From Clostridiales bacterium UBA4039 (lineage in GTDB: Bacteria > Bacillota > Clostridia > Lachnospirales > Vallitaleaceae): a stretch of 64,000 nt of DNA. The notes beneath the pieces were generated by a model. The model had not been told where the DNA came from. It did no database searches and saw nothing but the letters and a program-made list of their open reading frames with translations. The position numbers were made by a program, and so were the translations under genes. Of this stretch, positions 26,405 to 34,788 are shown one piece after another. How positions within the stretch are numbered: the first letter of the stretch is position 1; each line of letters starts with the position of its first letter. The stretch spans positions 78,966 through 142,965 of the forward strand of contig DGAD01000033.1 of the NCBI GenBank assembly GCA_002382805.1, read 5' to 3'.

Positions 26405-27126
26405 AAGTTTTGACCTCCTTCATCGGTAAACCAAAGATAAGCGTCTTCAAATGCTGTATAAGGACTTTTGGCAATTGCTTCTTGAACGGTTCCATAAAAA
26501 ACGGTTTGTCCTTTTTTTAAAATGCAGATTTGATCGCAAAGCAGTTCAACTTCATCCATAAAGTGGGAGGTTAAGAGGATACTAAGCCCTTCTTTTTTTA
26601 ATTGAACTAAAATATTCCACACATCACGTCGCGCACGAGGGTCAAGACCTGTCGTTAATTCATCAAGGAAAACAAGCTGAGGTTTTGGAATGAGTGCAAG
26701 AATAATAAATAGACGCTGGCGCTCACCACCGGATAAATCTTTTACATAGGTGGTGGTTTTGTCGGCTAAGGCAAATTTTTGGAGCAAAGTAGAGATGTCT
26801 TCGGGGTCTTTGTAGAGTGAAGCTGTTGCTTCACATAGCTCAAGAACTTGAATCATATGTTGATACTTGGCTTCTTGAAACTGGACGCCCACATGTTCAA
26901 AAAGTTCCTTTCGGTCTTTTCGAGGGTGCATATCCAAAATAGATATATCCCCGTTGTCGGGAATTTTGGTTCCAAGAATACATTCAATCGTTGTGGATTT
27001 TCCGGCACCGTTTGGACCTAAAAGACCAAAGACTTGCCCTTTTTTTAGCTGAATATTAAAGTCAGTGACAGCATTGAGCGATCCATAAGATTTATGTAGT
27101 TGATGAATGTTTAGAATGTAATCCAT
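26401..27126 (-). CDS. ABC transporter ATP-binding protein
   Basis: 241 residues with Walker A GPNGAGKST (about 36-44), Q-loop FQEA, signature LSGGERQRL, Walker B LVFLDELTTGLD and the switch His in LLTSHFMDE. Energises the ABC-2 permease encoded next to it. Preceded by AAAGGAGG. A MerR-like inverted repeat lies 23 bp upstream, so the dual-MerR regulator gene before it probably controls both subunits. Confidence 0.95.
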   Translation of the reverse strand: MDYILNIHQLHKSYGSLNAVTDFNIQLKKGQVFGLLGPNGAGKSTTIECILGTKIPDNGDISILDMHPRKDRKELFEHVGVQFQEAKYQHMIQVLELCEATASLYKDPEDISTLLQKFALADKTTTYVKDLSGGERQRLFIILALIPKPQLVFLDELTTGLDPRARRDVWNILVQLKKEGLSILLTSHFMDEVELLCDQICILKKGQTVFYGTVQEAIAKSPYTAFEDAYLWFTDEGGQNL

Positions 27127-27148
27127 ATATGTTCCTCCTTTTTTCTTC

Positions 27149-27168
27149 TGTGTACAGATATCTACACA
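27149..27168. promoter_or_regulatory. Inverted repeat before the ABC exporter, candidate MerR operator
   Basis: TGTGTA (27149-27154) and TACACA (27163-27168) flank CAGATATC. MerR proteins bind such dyads between promoter elements. Confidence 0.5.
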
Positions 27169-27172
27169 AAGA

Positions 27173-27200
27173 ATAACACCGGAGTGAAGTCTGGTGTTAT
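27173..27200 (-). terminator. Stem-loop after the MerR-type gene
   Basis: ATAACACC and GGTGTTAT pair perfectly around 12 bases; on the minus strand TCTTTG follows. A weak terminator or attenuator between regulator and exporter genes. Confidence 0.5.
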
Positions 27201-27209
27201 ACTGGAGGG

Positions 27210-27953
27210 TTAGTATTTTATTTTCATATCGTTTAGGTAATGGATGATTTGAAGCGCATTTTTTTTGGCGTCATTCAAAGAATGGATAAGCTTGTCGCAA
27301 ACGGAGATGATATCTTCATCGGGTGAGGGGGTATTTAGTGCATGATCCATACTTAAGTTTGCATCTTGTGCAAGGGCATTTAACATGCGTAAGATAGCGG
27401 CTAATGAGTAATTAGCACATCGAAGCGAGCGAATAATTTTTAAACGCTGAATATCTTCATAGGTATAGATGCGATAACCGTTTTTTTGACGTTTGACGGT
27501 GAGAAGACCATTCATTTCCCAGTTTCTTAATGTATCGGGAGTTATATCTAATAGGTCAGAAACTTCTTGACGCTTTAGGGTAGCATCGTCTTTAGATATG
27601 GGGGAAGTATATAGCGCATTGGCAATAGCCACAGCTTCGTCTGCATGTGCAATCTCGCGTTCAACAGAGGTGATATATGTATAGGTAAGCTTGATTGCTT
27701 TATCATATTCACGGCGAGCGGTAGTTTTAATTATGGTAATCATTTGTTTTCGTAGACCGTTTTGCAGAACCTCAATTTCGAGTGCTGTTCGAGCCAAACG
27801 AAACTGGTCAATGTGCAATTGGCTAAAGACGCGGTAGCCATTTTCTTTTCGAATAGGGGCGCTGATGAGCTGTTGGTCTTCATACATACGCACTGTATTT
27901 GGGTGTATATTAATGATTTTTGCGATTTCTCCGGTCGTATACGTACTTTTCAT
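27210..27953 (-). CDS. Transcriptional regulator with two MerR DNA-binding domains
   Basis: 247 residues from ATG 27953, which follows AAGGTG; an upstream in-frame start would add 13 unlikely residues. Domain 1 (about 1-70) reads YTTGEIAKIINIHPNTVRMY..GYRVFSQLHIDQFRL. Domain 2 (about 120-195) reads VSDLLDITPDTLRNWEMNGL..NGYRIYTYEDIQRLKIIR. Both contain helix-turn-helix and wing elements of MerR. The end is a helical tail without Cys metal ligands. It lies upstream of the ABC exporter in the same direction and is probably its regulator; the inducer could be the exported compound. Confidence 0.88.
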   Translation of the reverse strand: MKSTYTTGEIAKIINIHPNTVRMYEDQQLISAPIRKENGYRVFSQLHIDQFRLARTALEIEVLQNGLRKQMITIIKTTARREYDKAIKLTYTYITSVEREIAHADEAVAIANALYTSPISKDDATLKRQEVSDLLDITPDTLRNWEMNGLLTVKRQKNGYRIYTYEDIQRLKIIRSLRCANYSLAAILRMLNALAQDANLSMDHALNTPSPDEDIISVCDKLIHSLNDAKKNALQIIHYLNDMKIKY

Positions 27954-28061
27954 TTTTTTCACCTTGCTTTCATTTGCATAATATTTTATCATATTAGATA
28001 GAAAGTTTCATCACATCATTGGTTGAAATTGTACGTGTGGAAAAAGAAATGAGGTAAATAT

Positions 28062-29642
28062 ATGTATAAGTTATTGATTGTCGATGACGAGACCCTTGAA
28101 AGAGAGGCTCTAAGATATATTATCAATAATAGTGAACTTCAGATTATGGAGATTGCAGAAGCTGCGGATGGATTAAGTGCTGTTGACGTTGCGAAAAAGT
28201 TTGACCCGGATATTGCGATACTTGATATAAAGATGCCCGGTCTTGATGGCCTTGAAGTCGGACATATATTAAAAAAACAAAAACCTGAGATAAAGATTAT
28301 CTTTATGACGGCTTTTGACAGTTTTGAATACGCACATGAAGCTATAAAAATAGGTGTTGAGGAGTTTATTGTTAAGCCGGCATCCAAAGACAAGACGCTA
28401 GAGATTATTGAAGTATGTATTCAAAAGCTTGAAAATGATAAGCGCCTTCAAGAACAAAAAGAAAACCTCGAAGTCAAATTAAATCAAATCTCGTTTTATC
28501 TTGAAAATGAGTTTGTCAATTCTGTAGCAAATGGAGAGATTGATGAACAAGACGCAGATGAATACCTAAAATTCATGGTTAATGAATTTATTGAAGGTTT
28601 TGGTGTGGTCGTTGAGATTGGGGTCTTAAATCAGCAAAAAGCCAATACTCTACACCGGAATATGATTAACAAACGCTTTGTCGATAAGCTGTCTACACTT
28701 TTAACCGGCAATATTAAGTTTTTGATGAGTCAGTTAAAAAACACAATCTACATCCTTGTCTTTAATTATGAACCTGACGAGCGACTCAATATTATCCGAA
28801 CCATTGAAGATGAGATACATATGGTCAGTGAAGATGTGAATGAACAGCTAGATCTTCCGATATATTATGGATTTGGCGAGCCCTATAAACAGATATCCTC
28901 TCTCTGGAAATCCTTTGCACAAGCCAAGGCATCCGCTCGCAATATGTTGATTGACTTGGTTGATAATGCAGATGATGTAAGTGTAAATATCTCGAGTACG
29001 GACTTTAAAGAGCATGAGCTTTGCGTCAGTATTTTTAATGGTAATGAAGAAGAGATGATTCGTATTGCAGATTATATTCTTGAAACCATCATCTATGCCA
29101 ATAATGATATGAATGCGATTCGATTACGCCTTTATGAGTTCTTTATATTGCTTAATCGCTATTTAAACAAAGAAAGCCAGCTTAAGCATGCCGTACCGGA
29201 CCACATTTTTGATGACATTAAGGATATAGAAAGTCAAGGTGAAGCCAAACGCTACATTCACCGTTATCTATATGGTATACTTGAAGAAATCGAAGCCCAA
29301 AAGGACAATAAGACAACAACAGTATTGGATAAGGCCATCGAGTACATTGAGAAAAACTATGACCAGAGCATTACCCTTGAAGACGTCGCTTTTGAGATTG
29401 GTTTTAGCACATTTTACTTTGGGAAAATGTTTAAAAAGACATATAAGTCAAGTTTTACAGATTATTTGACTCGTGTCAGGATAGCTAAAGCCAAAGACCT
29501 TCTTCGTATTGGACAGCTTACGGTAAAAGACATTACCTACCGTGTAGGATATATGGATCCCAACTATTTTACCCGTGTATTTAAAAAATCTGAAGGGATT
29601 ACGCCGACGGAGTACCGAACTAAATTTTTGAGCCCTGAATAA
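28062..29642 (+). CDS. YesN-like response regulator (REC + AraC HTH)
   Basis: 526 residues: a receiver domain (acidic D8-D9, phospho-acceptor D55 in AILDIKMPG, Lys in IVKPASK), a long middle region of about 270 residues, and a C-terminal AraC double helix-turn-helix (ITLEDVAFEIGFSTFYFGKM; LTVKDITYRVGYMDPNYFTR). Proteins of this kind normally pair with a YesM-type sensor kinase, but no kinase gene is present here. It is followed after 119 bp by a TRAP transporter operon in the same direction, which it probably activates. Confidence 0.94.
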   Translation: MYKLLIVDDETLEREALRYIINNSELQIMEIAEAADGLSAVDVAKKFDPDIAILDIKMPGLDGLEVGHILKKQKPEIKIIFMTAFDSFEYAHEAIKIGVEEFIVKPASKDKTLEIIEVCIQKLENDKRLQEQKENLEVKLNQISFYLENEFVNSVANGEIDEQDADEYLKFMVNEFIEGFGVVVEIGVLNQQKANTLHRNMINKRFVDKLSTLLTGNIKFLMSQLKNTIYILVFNYEPDERLNIIRTIEDEIHMVSEDVNEQLDLPIYYGFGEPYKQISSLWKSFAQAKASARNMLIDLVDNADDVSVNISSTDFKEHELCVSIFNGNEEEMIRIADYILETIIYANNDMNAIRLRLYEFFILLNRYLNKESQLKHAVPDHIFDDIKDIESQGEAKRYIHRYLYGILEEIEAQKDNKTTTVLDKAIEYIEKNYDQSITLEDVAFEIGFSTFYFGKMFKKTYKSSFTDYLTRVRIAKAKDLLRIGQLTVKDITYRVGYMDPNYFTRVFKKSEGITPTEYRTKFLSPE

Positions 29643-29702
29643 TACAATGGCAAAATTATGCTAGGATAGAACTTTTGAGTGCTATTTTCTCCAACAACAT
29701 GT

Positions 29703-29711
29703 GTGATATAC
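29703..29711 (+). promoter_or_regulatory. Extended -10 promoter of the TRAP operon
   Basis: TGA plus TATACT (29706-29711), with no clear -35 box, which fits a promoter needing an activator. Confidence 0.45.
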
Positions 29712-29761
29712 TTAACAAGTAACAAAATATAGAACTATCTTAATATCCATAGGAGGGAAAC

Positions 29762-30859
29762 ATGAAAAAGAAAATTTTATCACTATTATTTGTACTCGTA
29801 ATGATGGTTTCAATTGCAGGTTGTGGATTACAATCTCCAACAGAAACAGAAGATGCGAACACAACAACTGATTCATCAACAACTGAAGAAGAGACAACAA
29901 CAGATGCAGAGGCAACTGAAGATACAACAGAAGCTGTTGAACCTGAAGTGACACTTGTTTATGCAGAAGTTAACCCATTAGATACGATTGTTGGACAAAC
30001 AGGTACAGCATTCAAAGAGAAAGTTGAAGAACTTTCAGGTGGAAAAATTAAAATTGATATCCAAGCAAGTGGTGTATTAGGTTCAGAAAATGACGTTCTT
30101 GATACAATGCTTGGTGGTGGTGGTACGATCGATATGTCTCGTATCTCAGCATTTGCACTTACAAGTTACGGCGGTGAAAAATCAAAATTATTATCCGTAC
30201 CTTATACATTTGCAAACCGTGAGCATTTCTGGAACTTTGCAACTTCTGAATTAGCACCTGAATTCTTACTTGAGCCACACGAAAATGGTAGTGGTGTACG
30301 TGGATTATTCTACGGAGAAGAAGGATTCCGTCATTTCTTTACAACACAAGATATCAGTGGTATGGAAGACTTAGCTGGCATGAAACTTCGTGTGTCTAAT
30401 GACCCAGTTATGAACGGAATGGTTAACGCTCTTGGCGCATCTCCAACAGTTGTTTCTTTTGGAGAATTATACTCAGCATTACAAACAGGTGTAGTTGACG
30501 GTGCAGAACAACCAATCGCAAACTACAAATCAAATGCATTCCCAGAAGTTGCACCAAACCTAATCCTTGATGGACATACACTTGGAGCGATTCAAGTTGT
30601 TATCACTGATGAAGCTTGGGATGGCTTAACAGCAGAGCAACAAGATATCTTAATGGAAGCTGGAGTATATGCATCTCAATTTAACAGAGAGATTTCTGAA
30701 GAAGCTGAAAATGAAGTATTAGCTGGTCTAATTGAAGATGGCGTAAATGTTGTTGAAGTAACTGACATTGCACCATGGCAAGAAGCATGTGCGGAAGTTA
30801 TCGCTGAAGCAACAAAAGACAATTCTGAATTATATCAACAAATTCTTGATTTCCAATAA
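29762..30859 (+). CDS. dctP: TRAP transporter substrate-binding lipoprotein (DctP)
   Basis: 365 residues. Signal peptide with lipobox ending at C21 (VSIAGC), a Thr/Glu-rich linker, then a DctP domain with VVGQTGTAFKEKVEELSGGK-like start, GLFYGEEGFRHFFT, MKLRVSNDPVMNGM (the Arg that binds the substrate carboxylate) and TGVVDGAEQPIANY. Delivers an organic acid, possibly a sugar acid, to the DctQM permease. Codon use is more regular than in its neighbours and a very strong hairpin follows, both fitting high expression. Confidence 0.95.
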   Translation: MKKKILSLLFVLVMMVSIAGCGLQSPTETEDANTTTDSSTTEEETTTDAEATEDTTEAVEPEVTLVYAEVNPLDTIVGQTGTAFKEKVEELSGGKIKIDIQASGVLGSENDVLDTMLGGGGTIDMSRISAFALTSYGGEKSKLLSVPYTFANREHFWNFATSELAPEFLLEPHENGSGVRGLFYGEEGFRHFFTTQDISGMEDLAGMKLRVSNDPVMNGMVNALGASPTVVSFGELYSALQTGVVDGAEQPIANYKSNAFPEVAPNLILDGHTLGAIQVVITDEAWDGLTAEQQDILMEAGVYASQFNREISEEAENEVLAGLIEDGVNVVEVTDIAPWQEACAEVIAEATKDNSELYQQILDFQ

Positions 30860-30883
30860 AATCAAAACAATCTAAAATGATAG

Positions 30884-30918
30884 TCAAACACAAAGGAGGT
30901 GTCCTCCTTTGTGTTTGA
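30884..30918 (+). promoter_or_regulatory. 16-bp perfect hairpin between dctP and dctQ
   Basis: A perfect 16-bp stem (30884-30899 with 30903-30918) with a 3-base TGT loop. It ends in TTTGTGTTTGA rather than a clean T run, so it may be a partial terminator or a 3' stabiliser giving more binding protein than permease. Confidence 0.75.
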
Positions 30919-30938
30919 ATGTATTAAGGAGGTAAAGC

Positions 30939-31466
30939 ATGCCAGCAATTTTTTCTAAGATTGATAAGATTAAACCGGCATATGATTTTACATATAAAGT
31001 GGTTCTTTTTATATGTAAGATATTATTAATAATCGATATTCTAATTACCACAATGGCTGTTACAGGACGATATGTACCGTTTATTCCTGATCCAGCATGG
31101 AGTGAAGAGGTTGTATTAACATGTATGGCATATATGGCGGTTCTATCGGCAGCTCTAGCTATTCGTAGAGGTGCGCATATACGCATGACAGCATTTGATC
31201 GGTATTTGCCTAAGAGATTAATTCTTATCTTAGATCTTTTGGCAGATTTTGCAGTTTCGGCACTTGCAGTGGTTATGATTGTGGTAGGTTGGTCCTATGC
31301 AGTACAAATTGGTTCACGAGGAACCTACGTTAGTATCCCTAGCCTTTCAAGATTTTGGATGTATTTTCCAATTCCGGTTGCAGGGTTTGCGATGTTGGTT
31401 TTTGAAGTTGAATCAATATATAATCACATAAAAGGAATTTTTGTAGCGAAGGAGGATATAGCATGA
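30939..31466 (+). CDS. dctQ: TRAP transporter small permease (DctQ)
   Basis: 175 residues with four membrane helices; WSEEVVLTCMAYMAVLSAA and IRRGAHIRMTAFDRYL are DctQ hallmarks. It joins DctM to form the Na+-coupled membrane unit. Preceded by TAAGGAGG; overlaps dctM by 4 bp. Confidence 0.94.
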   Translation: MPAIFSKIDKIKPAYDFTYKVVLFICKILLIIDILITTMAVTGRYVPFIPDPAWSEEVVLTCMAYMAVLSAALAIRRGAHIRMTAFDRYLPKRLILILDLLADFAVSALAVVMIVVGWSYAVQIGSRGTYVSIPSLSRFWMYFPIPVAGFAMLVFEVESIYNHIKGIFVAKEDIA

Positions 31467-32755
31467 GTCCGGAAAGTATAGCAATACTCATTTTACTCGG
31501 TAGTTTTTTTGTTATGGTCTTCTTAAGATTTCCTATTGCATATGCAGTGGCTATTTCATCTGTACTGACATTGCTTTATCAAGGATTACCATTGACAACT
31601 ATTGGTCAACAAATGGTTAAGGGCATCAGCTCTTTTAGCCTTATGGCGGTACCTTTCTTCATTACCATGGGAGTACTTATGGGTGCAGGAGGTATTTCAG
31701 ATAAACTCATCGCGCTTGCCAATGCATTTGTTGGATGGATGCGTGGTGGTATGGCTATGGTTAACATCGTGGCATCGTATTTCTTTGGCGGAATCTCAGG
31801 TTCAGCGGCAGCAGATACAGCATCTCTTGGAAGTATATTGATTCCTATGATGGTTGAGCAAGGATATGATGATGACTTTTCAACAGCAGTTACGATTACA
31901 TCTTCATGTGAAGGTCTTCTCGTTCCACCCAGTCACAACATGGTTATCTATGCAACAACGGCAGGTGGTATTTCTGTGGGAAGTCTTTTCCTGGCAGGAT
32001 ATATGCCGGGGGCATTACTTGCTACAACGCTTATGATTGGTTCATATATTATCTCGGTTAAACGTAATTATCCAAAAGGTGACAAATTCAGTGTGATTAA
32101 CTTATTGAAGCAATTTGGTATTTCATTCTGGGCATTAGCAGCAGTCCTTATTGTTGTTGTTGGTGTTGTTGGTGGTGTGTTTACTGCGACGGAATCTGCA
32201 GCGATTGCAGTTATCTACAGTTTGATTGTTAGTGTATTTATCTATAAGGGACTTGACTGGAAAGGTGTATGGAATGTACTGGAAAATTGTATTAATACCC
32301 TTTCAATTGTCCTGATTTTAATTTCAACATCCAGTATTTTTGGATTTTTATTAACAAGACTTCACGTGCCTGAACTAGCAGCTAACGCAATAATTAATAT
32401 TACAGATAATCCAATATTATTAGCACTATTATTGAACTTAATCCTTCTTGTTTTAGGATGTATTATGGATATGGCGCCAATTATTTTGATTGCAACACCA
32501 ATCTTATTGCCAATTGCTACATCGATTGGAATTCATCCAATTCAGTTTGGTATTATGGTTATTCTTAACTGTGGTATTGGTTTATTAACGCCACCGGTTG
32601 GAGCGGTGCTCTTTATCGGTTCGGCAGTGGGGAATGTCGAGATGGAACGGGTCGTTAAGGCCACCTTGCCATTTTATATCCTCATGATTATCACATTGTT
32701 ACTTGTTACCTTTGTTCCTCAAGTTAGCATGTGGCTACCGAATTTATTTGCGTAA
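31463..32755 (+). CDS. dctM: TRAP transporter large permease (DctM)
   Basis: 430 residues and about 12 membrane helices. Typical segments: VPFFITMGVLMGAGGISDKL, ASYFFGGISGSAAADTASLG, EGLLVPPSHNMVIYA and NCGIGLLTPPVGAVLF. It carries the substrate translocation path and Na+ sites. The TAA stop overlaps the next ATG by one base. Confidence 0.95.
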   Translation: MSPESIAILILLGSFFVMVFLRFPIAYAVAISSVLTLLYQGLPLTTIGQQMVKGISSFSLMAVPFFITMGVLMGAGGISDKLIALANAFVGWMRGGMAMVNIVASYFFGGISGSAAADTASLGSILIPMMVEQGYDDDFSTAVTITSSCEGLLVPPSHNMVIYATTAGGISVGSLFLAGYMPGALLATTLMIGSYIISVKRNYPKGDKFSVINLLKQFGISFWALAAVLIVVVGVVGGVFTATESAAIAVIYSLIVSVFIYKGLDWKGVWNVLENCINTLSIVLILISTSSIFGFLLTRLHVPELAANAIINITDNPILLALLLNLILLVLGCIMDMAPIILIATPILLPIATSIGIHPIQFGIMVILNCGIGLLTPPVGAVLFIGSAVGNVEMERVVKATLPFYILMIITLLLVTFVPQVSMWLPNLFA

Positions 32756-33231
32756 TGAAGACGATGGATTATTCATTTAAGTATACAACGAAGGCTATGG
32801 ATATATGGAAGTTATCGATGTATGGAACTTATGGATCGATGGTTGGATTTATTAATATTATTTTTACCATTGCAATGATACTTCTTGCGGCAAAATATTG
32901 GATGCAGGTAGGTATTATCTTAAAATTGGTATTGCTTTTCGGTGTTGGACTTTTTACTGTTATTCAGCCAGGATTGGTCTATTTAAAAGCAAAAAAACAG
33001 GTGGAAAAACTTCCGGGTCAGATGGAGATAAGCTTTAATAGTCAAGGGGTTCATGTGACATCAGATAAAGAAGCGTCCCATTTGCAATGGAAATCCATTA
33101 AGGGAATTACCCAAAAACCGGGAATGGTGATTATCATTTCCTCATCCAGACATGGATTTATTCTAACAGATGACGTCTTAGGGACGCAAAAAGAAGCGTT
33201 CTTGAAGTATGTACAGGAAAAAATTCAATAA
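32755..33231 (+). CDS. YcxB-like membrane protein
   Basis: 158 residues from ATG 32755, which shares one base with the dctM stop (TAATG). Two hydrophobic helices at about 24-72 are followed by a soluble part with VHVTSDKEASHLQWKSIKGI, resembling the YcxB-like C-terminal domain. No function is known for this family. Coupled to the TRAP operon but not a known TRAP component; a terminator follows. Confidence 0.75.
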   Translation: MKTMDYSFKYTTKAMDIWKLSMYGTYGSMVGFINIIFTIAMILLAAKYWMQVGIILKLVLLFGVGLFTVIQPGLVYLKAKKQVEKLPGQMEISFNSQGVHVTSDKEASHLQWKSIKGITQKPGMVIIISSSRHGFILTDDVLGTQKEAFLKYVQEKIQ

Positions 33232-33240
33232 TGTAATATA

Positions 33241-33286
33241 AAAAAACCGTAATTGGCATAAAGCTGATTGCGGTTTTATTATTTTT
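33241..33286 (+). terminator. Rho-independent terminator of the TRAP operon
   Basis: AAAACCGTAAT pairs with ATTGCGGTTTT around TGGCATAAAGCTG, followed by TATTATTTTT. Confidence 0.85.
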
Positions 33287-33298
33287 GCGCAAAAAATA

Positions 33299-33307
33299 TG
33301 TTATAAT
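33299..33307 (+). promoter_or_regulatory. Extended -10 promoter of the binding protein-GGDEF pair
   Basis: TGT plus TATAAT (33302-33307). The same TATGTTATAAT string occurs at promoters near 50107 and 61083. Confidence 0.55.
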
Positions 33308-33348
33308 AGTGCTTAGTATATGTTAATAAATCACAAGGAGAAAACGTG

Positions 33349-34776
33349 ATGAAAAAATGTAAAGTGATGGTATTACTTATTGTAGTTACGTTGTTATTAA
33401 TAGGGTGTCAAAAAGAGACGGGCAAAAAAAGTCCTCTGGATCCGAATAATCCAACGACAGTAGTTGTGTGGCATTATTATAATGGAAATATAAAAAATAA
33501 ATTTGACGCGTTAATTGCAGAGTTCAATGAAACCGTGGGTATGGATATGGGCATTGTTGTAGATGCTCAAAGTCAAGGAGATGTTAATCAACTGGCTATG
33601 GCTGTGTATGAGTCAGCCAATGCAACCATTGGAGCTCCACCTATGCCAGATATTTTTGCGGCGTATCCGGATAATGCAATTCGCATTCATGATGTAGCAG
33701 ACTTAGTTCCTTTAGAAACGTATTTTTCGCAAGAAGAATTAGGAATGTTTCGAGAAGAGTTTTTAGAAGAGGGGCGTTTTTTGGCGGATGAAAAACTCTA
33801 TATTTTGCCGATAGCAAAATCATCTGAAAACCTTTATGTGAACAAGACTTACTGGGAGCAGTTTGCCAAGGATAATAACTTGCAGCAAGATGAACTTGCG
33901 ACTTGGGAAGGTCTGTTAAGGGTAGCAAAGTTGTACTATGAAAAAACCGGCAAAGGTTTTTTTGGCATTGATTCCAATGCAAATTACATGCTTGTATCGG
34001 CGATGCAATTGGGACAAGAAATGTTTGTATATACGTCCGATAATTCAGTGGAATTTAACCTAAGTGAAGAAATTGCACGTAAGATGTGGGAGCAGTTTTA
34101 TATTCCCTATATTCGAGGATATTTTGTTAAGACCGGACGTTTTAGTTCAGATGATGCGAAGACCGGAACAGTACTTGCCTATACAGGATCAACCGCAGGA
34201 GCTTCATATTTTCCTTCGGAAGTTACATTTAGCCAAGCAAACGTCGAAGCGATTGAACCATTAGTGCTACCTTATCCATATTATGAAGAGGGGGATGCGT
34301 ATACGATGCAGCAGGGGGCAGGGATGTGTATGACAAAAAGTAATTACACACATGAATATGCTGCAGCACAATTCCTACGTTGGTTTACGCAGATTGAACA
34401 AAACACCCGATTTGCCATTTCAACAGGATATATTCCTGTTAAAAAAGAAGCCCTTGATGAAGCGCTCATGTTAAAGGTGATGCAAGAAGAAGGCATACAA
34501 AATCCAACCATTGAAGCGTCGATTCGTTCGACGGTAAAAATGATTGATACCTATCATTTTTATAACAATAAACCATTTAAAGGAAGTTATGAAATGAGGA
34601 TTTTGCTTGAGACGCATTTAGTCGATAAAGTGCATAAGGACTTAGCTCAACTTGAAGCATCTAATCTTGAAGCGGATGCGCGAGAAGCAAAAGTTCAGGA
34701 ACTTATTTCAGAGGAAGCATTTAAACGGTGGTATCAATCACTTTTTGAAGAGGCAGAGCGAATTTTAGAATCGTAA
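33349..34776 (+). CDS. Solute-binding lipoprotein without a permease
   Basis: 475 residues. The signal peptide ends LLLIGC, making C20 the lipid-anchored residue. The body is a family 1 binding protein: TTVVVWHYYNGN start, PDIFAAYPDNA, FLADEKLYILPIAKSSENLYVN and QGAGMCMTKS. No ABC permease or ATPase gene is near. Instead, 12 bp downstream begins a Cache-GGDEF gene, so the protein probably hands its ligand to the sensor rather than to a transporter. ATG 33349 is 8 nt after AAGGAG. Confidence 0.88.
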   Translation: MKKCKVMVLLIVVTLLLIGCQKETGKKSPLDPNNPTTVVVWHYYNGNIKNKFDALIAEFNETVGMDMGIVVDAQSQGDVNQLAMAVYESANATIGAPPMPDIFAAYPDNAIRIHDVADLVPLETYFSQEELGMFREEFLEEGRFLADEKLYILPIAKSSENLYVNKTYWEQFAKDNNLQQDELATWEGLLRVAKLYYEKTGKGFFGIDSNANYMLVSAMQLGQEMFVYTSDNSVEFNLSEEIARKMWEQFYIPYIRGYFVKTGRFSSDDAKTGTVLAYTGSTAGASYFPSEVTFSQANVEAIEPLVLPYPYYEEGDAYTMQQGAGMCMTKSNYTHEYAAAQFLRWFTQIEQNTRFAISTGYIPVKKEALDEALMLKVMQEEGIQNPTIEASIRSTVKMIDTYHFYNNKPFKGSYEMRILLETHLVDKVHKDLAQLEASNLEADAREAKVQELISEEAFKRWYQSLFEEAERILES

Positions 34777-34788
34777 GGATGGAATTAT

